The translations under genes and the position numbers were made by a program. Source: DASUPK01 sp036265435 (lineage in GTDB: Bacteria > Actinomycetota > Thermoleophilia > Solirubrobacterales > 70-9). Taken from it: a stretch of 25,066 nucleotides of DNA. Under the pieces are notes generated by a model, which saw only the letters and a list, made by a program, of their open reading frames with translations, made no database searches and was not told where the DNA came from. The stretch spans positions 1 to 25,066 of the forward strand of contig DATAPB010000100.1 of NCBI GenBank assembly GCA_036265435.1. The letters are read 5' to 3'. Below, in pieces: positions 21,967-25,066 of this stretch (within the stretch, counting starts at the first letter, position 1; the number at the start of each line of letters is the position of its first letter).

Positions 21967-21975
21967 CTCCGCCTC

Positions 21976-22854
21976 GTGACCGCGCGACGAAGGCTGGTCA
22001 AGGTGCCGGCCACATCGGCCAATCTCGGCCCCGGGTACGACGTGCTGGCGGCGGCGCTCGCCATGCACCTCGAGCTGGAGGTGGAGGAGGTGGGGTCCTT
22101 TTCGGTCCAGGCGGATGGCCTGGACGTCCCCCTGGATCGATCGAACCTCTGCGTCCGCGCGTTTGAGGCGTTGCGGCCCGCCGACGGCATCGCGTTCCGG
22201 ATCCGGAGCGAGATCCCGCTCGCGGGCGGGCTCGGTTCGAGCGGCGCGGCGATCGTGGCGGGCCTCCTTGCCGCTGACCACCTCTACGAGCTTGCCCAGG
22301 AGCCGCAGGACGTCCTCATCAAGGCGGCCGAGCTCGAGGGGCATCCCGACAACGTCGCGGCGGCCCTGTACGGCGGCTTCGTCCTCTGCGCGGAGGACGG
22401 TGGCGGGGTGACCGCCACCCGGCTCGACCCGCCGCAGGGAGTCGAGGGTGTGGTCGTCATCCCGAACGAGCAGGTCCCCACCGAGGAGGCGCGCAGGGCA
22501 ATTCCCGAGGAGGTCCCGATCGCGGACGCGGTGGCCAACATCTCGGCGGCCGCGGAGCTGGTGCTCGGCATCCAGCGCTCCGACCTGACGCTGATCGGTC
22601 GAGGGCTTTCGGACCGGCTCCATCAGCCCCACCGCGCCCATCTCTACCCTCGCTCGATGGAGATTGTCCAGGAGGCACCGCGGATGGGCGCGATCGGCGC
22701 GACGATCTCAGGGGCGGGCCCCACGGTCCTCGTGTGGACGTTCTGGCAGAGCACCGGCGACGTGATGAAGAAGCTCACTGAGAAGGCGGGGGACTGGGCG
22801 GAGGTGCGTCGCGTCCCGTTCTCCCCCATGGGCGCGGACGTACCGGAGCTGTGA
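21976..22854 (+). CDS. thrB: Homoserine kinase
   Basis: GHMP-family kinase that phosphorylates homoserine with ATP, giving the substrate of threonine synthase. The 292 residues show all three GHMP motifs: VKVPATSANLGPGYDVLAAA (8-27), the ATP loop PLAGGLGSSGAAIVAG (81-96), and GATISGAGPTVLVW near the C-terminus. The GTG at 21976 has no Shine-Dalgarno; it follows hairpin repeat copy D and a TATAGC element. The stop overlaps the start of the Ser-x-x repeat protein by four bases (GTGA). Together with hom and thrC it completes the pathway from aspartate semialdehyde to threonine. Confidence 0.95.
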   Translation: MTARRRLVKVPATSANLGPGYDVLAAALAMHLELEVEEVGSFSVQADGLDVPLDRSNLCVRAFEALRPADGIAFRIRSEIPLAGGLGSSGAAIVAGLLAADHLYELAQEPQDVLIKAAELEGHPDNVAAALYGGFVLCAEDGGGVTATRLDPPQGVEGVVVIPNEQVPTEEARRAIPEEVPIADAVANISAAAELVLGIQRSDLTLIGRGLSDRLHQPHRAHLYPRSMEIVQEAPRMGAIGATISGAGPTVLVWTFWQSTGDVMKKLTEKAGDWAEVRRVPFSPMGADVPEL

Positions 22855-23198
22855 GCTCGCGCAACCAAAGCAGCTCGCTCTCGCTCTGGTCCGAGGACTC
22901 GTTCCTCTCGATCGCCTCCAAGGGCTCGGCCCTCTCGATCGGCTCCGTGGGATCGTTCGCCTCGATCGGGTCGATCGGCTCGGCGGGGTCGGCCTTCTCG
23001 ATCGGCTCGGCCGCGTCCGCCGGCTCCGTCATGTCGTGGGTTTCGGCGGGGTCGGTCCTCTCCGCGCAGTCCCGCGACGCGATTCTCGGTGACCCGGACC
23101 GCGGCCGGGCCGCAATGCTCTCGGCCGGGATCCTCGCCCTCTGCGCGGCGGCGATCGCGGGCTGGGCGTTGATGCGAGGGTGCTCCGAACGAAAGTGA
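22851..23198 (+). CDS. Ser-x-x triplet-repeat protein with C-terminal membrane helix
   Basis: 115 residues from GTG 22851, overlapping the thrB stop by four bases. From about residue 10 to 75 a Ser stands at every third position for some 22 consecutive triplets (such as SIG, SAG, SVG, SFA, SAL), the other two positions being mostly Ile/Val/Ala/Gly/Phe. This strict period suggests a thin fibrous or solenoid fold. A hydrophobic helix follows (about 88-107, AAMLSAGILALCAAAIAGWAL), so the protein is probably tail-anchored. The last residues (MRGCSERK) are encoded by hairpin repeat copy E. The opposite strand is also open and repetitive, but lacks the coupled start. Similar SIGS-rich proteins occur in actinobacteria as far as I recall, without known function. 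Confidence 0.65.
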   Translation: MSSRNQSSSLSLWSEDSFLSIASKGSALSIGSVGSFASIGSIGSAGSAFSIGSAASAGSVMSWVSAGSVLSAQSRDAILGDPDRGRAAMLSAGILALCAAAIAGWALMRGCSERK

Positions 23199-23209
23199 GG
23201 AGCAACCCG
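23171..23209 (+). repeat. Hairpin repeat copy E, overlapping the end of a coding region
   Basis: GATGCGAGGG, TGCTCC, loop GAACGAAAGTGA, GGAGC-A-ACCCG. The first 28 bases encode the C-terminus and stop of the Ser-x-x protein. The flank after it (CTCGTGATGC) resembles that after copy A (TTCGCGATGC). Confidence 0.8.
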
Positions 23210-23236
23210 TCTCGTGATGCGAAATTCGGACGGGAA

Positions 23237-23270
23237 CGGCCCCACAAGCTAAGGGGTACAAGCGGGGCCG
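23237..23270. terminator. Inverted repeat between convergent genes, possible bidirectional terminator
   Basis: CGGCCCC (23237-23243) pairs with GGGGCCG (23264-23270) across a 20-base loop, in the gap between the plus-strand cluster and the convergent small-protein gene. No T-run on either side, so function is doubtful. Confidence 0.3.
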
Positions 23271-23292
23271 CCCCGCCCGAAACTCCTCCAGC

Positions 23293-23520
23293 TCAGCTGG
23301 TGGTGGTCGGTGCGGTGGTCGTGGCCTCGCCCTGGAAGCCGCACTTCTTGCCCTTCGTGTTCGGCGCCGGCTTCTTCGGGTGCTTCTTTGCCTTCTTGGC
23401 CGGACAGGCCTTGTCACCGTGCGGAACGCCGTCCTTGTCGGCGGAGCTCACGACTGGGAATGCCGCGGCAATGCCGAGGCAGGTCACGAACGCCGCCAGC
23501 TTGCGGGTCCTCAGCTTCAC
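23293..23520 (-). CDS. Small secreted basic protein, 75 residues
   Basis: An n-region MKLRTRK and a hydrophobic core (LAAFVTCLGIAAAFPVV) ending in SSA form a cleavable signal peptide of about 27 residues. The mature part is short, with two Cys about 21 residues apart (ACPAKKAKK and KGKKCGF), a Lys/Pro-rich stretch between them that could close into a disulfide loop, and a Thr-rich end (TTTAPTTT). The start is GTG at 23520, preceded by an almost perfect Shine-Dalgarno (GGAGGTGATC, 23535-23526), predicting strong translation. No family recognised; a secreted, positively charged wall- or DNA-binding peptide is a guess. Confidence 0.75.
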   Translation of the reverse strand: MKLRTRKLAAFVTCLGIAAAFPVVSSADKDGVPHGDKACPAKKAKKHPKKPAPNTKGKKCGFQGEATTTAPTTTS

Positions 23521-23600
23521 GTTCTGATCACCTCCATGGCTGTTTGGTCTCCCCTACCGGCAAGCGACGGAGGCCGCAAAAGGGTTACGGGCTTCGGTAC

Positions 23601-24032
23601 TCAGCCGATCAGGCCGAGCTGGCGCAGGATCGAGACCGAGTCCGAGTAGACGTCCTTGCGCTTGACGAGGCCGTCCTCGTAGGGGATGACGTCGACGCCG
23701 CGCCATTCGACCTGCTTGCCGGTGGGCTCCGCCTCGAGGTCCCCGCGCCGCATCGTGTTCGTGTGGGTGGCGCTCGCCGTCCACTCCTGGGTGACGACGC
23801 CGTCGCGCACGTACAGGCGCCGGGTCTCGAAGTGAATGTCGGGCCAGGTCTCGAAGATCGCGCCGATGTGCTCGCGCACCTCCCCTCCTTGAGCCGACTC
23901 GCCGGCGGTGTGGTTCTCGAAGACCATGTCCGGGGCGTGCATCGACATGATCGCGTCGAGGTCGTGGTCGTTCCACGCCTCGTTGTAGCGGCCGATCGCC
24001 TCCTCCAGGTCCTGGGCCTTGTCCTCTCCCAC
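23601..24032 (-). CDS. SnoaL-like / NTF2-fold ester cyclase family protein
   Basis: 143 residues with the small cone-shaped SnoaL fold: AIGRYNEAWNDHDLDAIMSM (12-31), HAPDMVFENHTAGES, HIGAIFETWPDIHFETRRLY (about 55-74), GVVTQEWTASATHT and GKQVEWRGVDVIPYEDGLVKRKDVYSD. Family members include polyketide cyclases and many uncharacterised hydrolases or isomerases; the Asp/His layout agrees but no substrate can be named. The GTG at 24032 has no Shine-Dalgarno; CATATC lies ten bases upstream. It diverges from the first cupin gene. It is an intact relative in fold of the frameshifted gene at 6148. Confidence 0.85.
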   Translation of the reverse strand: MGEDKAQDLEEAIGRYNEAWNDHDLDAIMSMHAPDMVFENHTAGESAQGGEVREHIGAIFETWPDIHFETRRLYVRDGVVTQEWTASATHTNTMRRGDLEAEPTGKQVEWRGVDVIPYEDGLVKRKDVYSDSVSILRQLGLIG

Positions 24033-24093
24033 GGACGGAGAGGATATGTTCGACGCACCCGGCGAGACAAGGGGAACGCGACGAGGAGGAGAG

Positions 24094-24468
24094 ATGGCCG
24101 ACGGCTACACGATCAAGAACGTCGACGAGTTCGAGGAGATGGAGGGCAGCGGCAACGCCACCTGGCGGCTCGCGCGCAAGTCACTCGGAGCGGAAGCCTT
24201 CGGCTTCAACGTTGTGGACATCGAACCGGGGGGCCAGATCCCAGAGCACGACCACACCGGCGACAACCAGGAGGAGGTCTTCATCATCCTCGACGGCCGG
24301 GCGACGATGATCGCCGACGGCGAGGAGCACGACGCGCCCGCCGGGACGTTCTGCCGCTACGCGCCCCAGGTCAGCCGGACGATCCGCAACGACTCGGACG
24401 GCACGGTCCGCGCGCTGCTGATCGGGGTCCCGGTCGACTCGGGCTACCAGCGGATGCCCTGGGGCTAG
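24094..24468 (+). CDS. Cupin-domain protein 1
   Basis: 124 residues from ATG 24094, behind a strong Shine-Dalgarno (GAGGAGGAG). Cupin motif 1 is GGQIPEHDHTGDNQEEVFIILDG (about 46-68, with His52, His54 and a Glu at 60-61), followed by the inter-motif strand ATMIADGEEHDAPAG. In motif 2 (TFCRYAPQVSRTIRN) the usual metal-binding His is replaced. A single-domain metal-binding beta barrel; the reaction cannot be predicted. It is followed after 33 bases by a second cupin gene. The frame is open upstream to 24019 but that part overlaps the divergent gene. Confidence 0.88.
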   Translation: MADGYTIKNVDEFEEMEGSGNATWRLARKSLGAEAFGFNVVDIEPGGQIPEHDHTGDNQEEVFIILDGRATMIADGEEHDAPAGTFCRYAPQVSRTIRNDSDGTVRALLIGVPVDSGYQRMPWG

Positions 24469-24489
24469 CCCCGGAACGCCTCTGGGTGG

Positions 24490-24495
24490 GACTAT
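24490..24495 (+). promoter_or_regulatory. Weak -10-like hexamer before the second cupin gene
   Basis: GACTAT ends six bases before GTG 24502, which lacks a Shine-Dalgarno, the same spacing as at 1312 and 6148. The hexamer itself is a poor match. Confidence 0.25.
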
Positions 24496-24501
24496 TCGGC
24501 C

Positions 24502-24903
24502 GTGCCGTTCACGCTCAGGAACCTCAAGGAGGACCTCGAGGACCTCGGGTCCAACTTCGACGGCGCGCCGGATCTGGAGTTCCGTGCAGCGACCAAGGCG
24601 CTCGAGCTCGAGCAATCCGGCCTGAGCTACCAGCGCGTCCCGCCCGGCTATCGCTTTCCGTACGGCCACACGCACGACAAGCAGGAGGAGGTGTACGTGG
24701 TCGTTCGCGGGAGCGGGCGGATGAAGCTCGACGACGAGATCGTCGAGCTCCAGGAGTGGGATGCGGTCCGCGTCCCGCCCGGTACGTGGCGAGGCTACGA
24801 GGCCGGGCCGGAGGGGCTCGAGATCCTCGTCATCGGCGCGCCCAATCTCGGCGAGGCTCCGCGCGAAGACGTCGAGGGCCAGCGCGACTGGTGGGCTGAG
24901 TAG
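24502..24903 (+). CDS. Cupin-domain protein 2
   Basis: 133 residues from GTG 24502. An N-terminal helix (LRNLKEDLEDLGSNF) precedes the barrel with cupin motif 1 PPGYRFPYGHTHDKQEEVYVVVRG (about 47-70; His56, His58, Glu62 or Glu63) and motif 2 EWDAVRVPPGTWRGYEAG (about 85-102), where Arg stands in place of the usual His. The C-terminus is acidic (DVEGQRDWWAE). It lies close behind cupin 1, but sequence similarity between them is limited to the cupin motifs. No Shine-Dalgarno; probably leaderless or coupled to the previous gene. Function unknown. Confidence 0.86.
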   Translation: MPFTLRNLKEDLEDLGSNFDGAPDLEFRAATKALELEQSGLSYQRVPPGYRFPYGHTHDKQEEVYVVVRGSGRMKLDDEIVELQEWDAVRVPPGTWRGYEAGPEGLEILVIGAPNLGEAPREDVEGQRDWWAE

Positions 24904-24993
24904 CTCGATCCGCTTTCCGGTTGACCGCAGCTCCTCCCCTGGACACGTCCGCCGGCGTAAGGGAGATGGCGGCTCCGTGCAAACCGACGGCGG

Positions 24994-25066
24994 CTAGGAG
25001 GAGAGCCAGCTGCCGCCGGGTGGGACGACCCGGAGCTTCTCCGCCAACCCGGCGGCTCGGTCGGCT
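24994..25066 (-). CDS. C-terminal end of an unidentified protein, cut by window edge
   Basis: On the minus strand the frame is open from the right edge to a TAG at 24996-24994, reading GLAEKLRVVPPGGSWLSS at its end, which looks like protein rather than intergenic noise. Only 23 residues are visible, so no family can be named. The 90 bases between this stop and cupin 2 hold nothing clear. Confidence 0.35.
   Translation of the reverse strand, partial: ADRAAGLAEKLRVVPPGGSWLSS

Noticed and set aside
22900..23050. 9-bp periodic DNA considered as an iteron-like origin
   Set aside because: The period follows Ser-x-x codons in frame, no AT-rich region or DnaA boxes are nearby, and the surrounding genes are metabolic.
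23288..23300. Palindrome CCAGCTCAGCTGG at the end of the small secreted protein gene
   Set aside because: A 13-bp palindrome inside and just beyond a stop codon, with a one-base centre that cannot form an RNA loop; no second copy was seen, so no function is claimed.
23310..24899. 529-codon plus-strand frame over the end of the window
   Set aside because: It crosses the small secreted protein, the SnoaL-like gene and both cupins in other frames and has no family features.
1..25066. Search for phage, integrase, toxin-antitoxin or defence genes
   Set aside because: All recognised genes are metabolic, repair, membrane or secreted functions. No recombinase, att-like direct repeat pair, tRNA or defence domain could be supported.

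Overview
High-GC, densely packed actinobacterial chromosome segment. Several traits point to Actinomycetota, most likely Thermoleophilia/Solirubrobacterales: strong G/C third positions, an F420-type luciferase-like oxidoreductase, short 4-nt gene overlaps, a secreted protease with a Cys/Lys/Arg tail, and a decayed gene of a type I recall from Solirubrobacter-like genomes. This placement is inference. There are no rRNA or tRNA genes, CRISPR arrays, integrases or transposases.

Layout. 1-2.4 kb: a SRPBCC protein running off the left edge and a BtuF-like protein (minus), divergent from pterin carbinolamine dehydratase and a membrane protein. 2.5-5.2 kb: a CorC/HlyC membrane protein, a small unknown protein and an M28 lipoprotein. 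5.2-9.9 kb: a 3-hydroxyacyl-CoA dehydrogenase (minus), a frameshifted SnoaL-like gene, a thiolase, an AlkA-like DNA glycosylase whose start codon lies in a strong hairpin, a decayed gene remnant and an F420-type oxidoreductase. 9.9-13.3 kb: a secreted trypsin-like protease, facing a three-gene minus-strand unit (cell-wall-binding-repeat protein, 80-aa protein, metallo-beta-lactamase-fold hydrolase). 13.4-17.6 kb: acyl-CoA dehydrogenase, M23 peptidase with coiled coil, a Gly-rich protein and an alpha/beta hydrolase. 17.66-23.2 kb: the lysine/threonine cluster lysA-hom-thrC-(SHOCT protein)-thrB-(Ser-x-x repeat protein). 23.3-25 kb: a small secreted basic protein, a SnoaL-like protein, two cupins and the end of an unidentified minus-strand gene.

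How the genes work together. lysA, hom, thrC and thrB cover the branch from aspartate semialdehyde to threonine plus the last step to lysine, and are mostly joined by 1-4 nt overlaps. Thiolase, acyl-CoA dehydrogenase and 3-hydroxyacyl-CoA dehydrogenase form a scattered beta-oxidation set. The first two share a TGACT-N4-AGTCA palindrome upstream, suggesting one repressor encoded elsewhere.

Most unusual features: a five-copy family of 33-41 bp hairpin repeats with a conserved one-base bulge and a compensatory base-pair change; the shared fatty-acid operator; the hairpin enclosing the glycosylase start codon; and a small protein built almost wholly of Ser-x-x triplets, translationally coupled to thrB.
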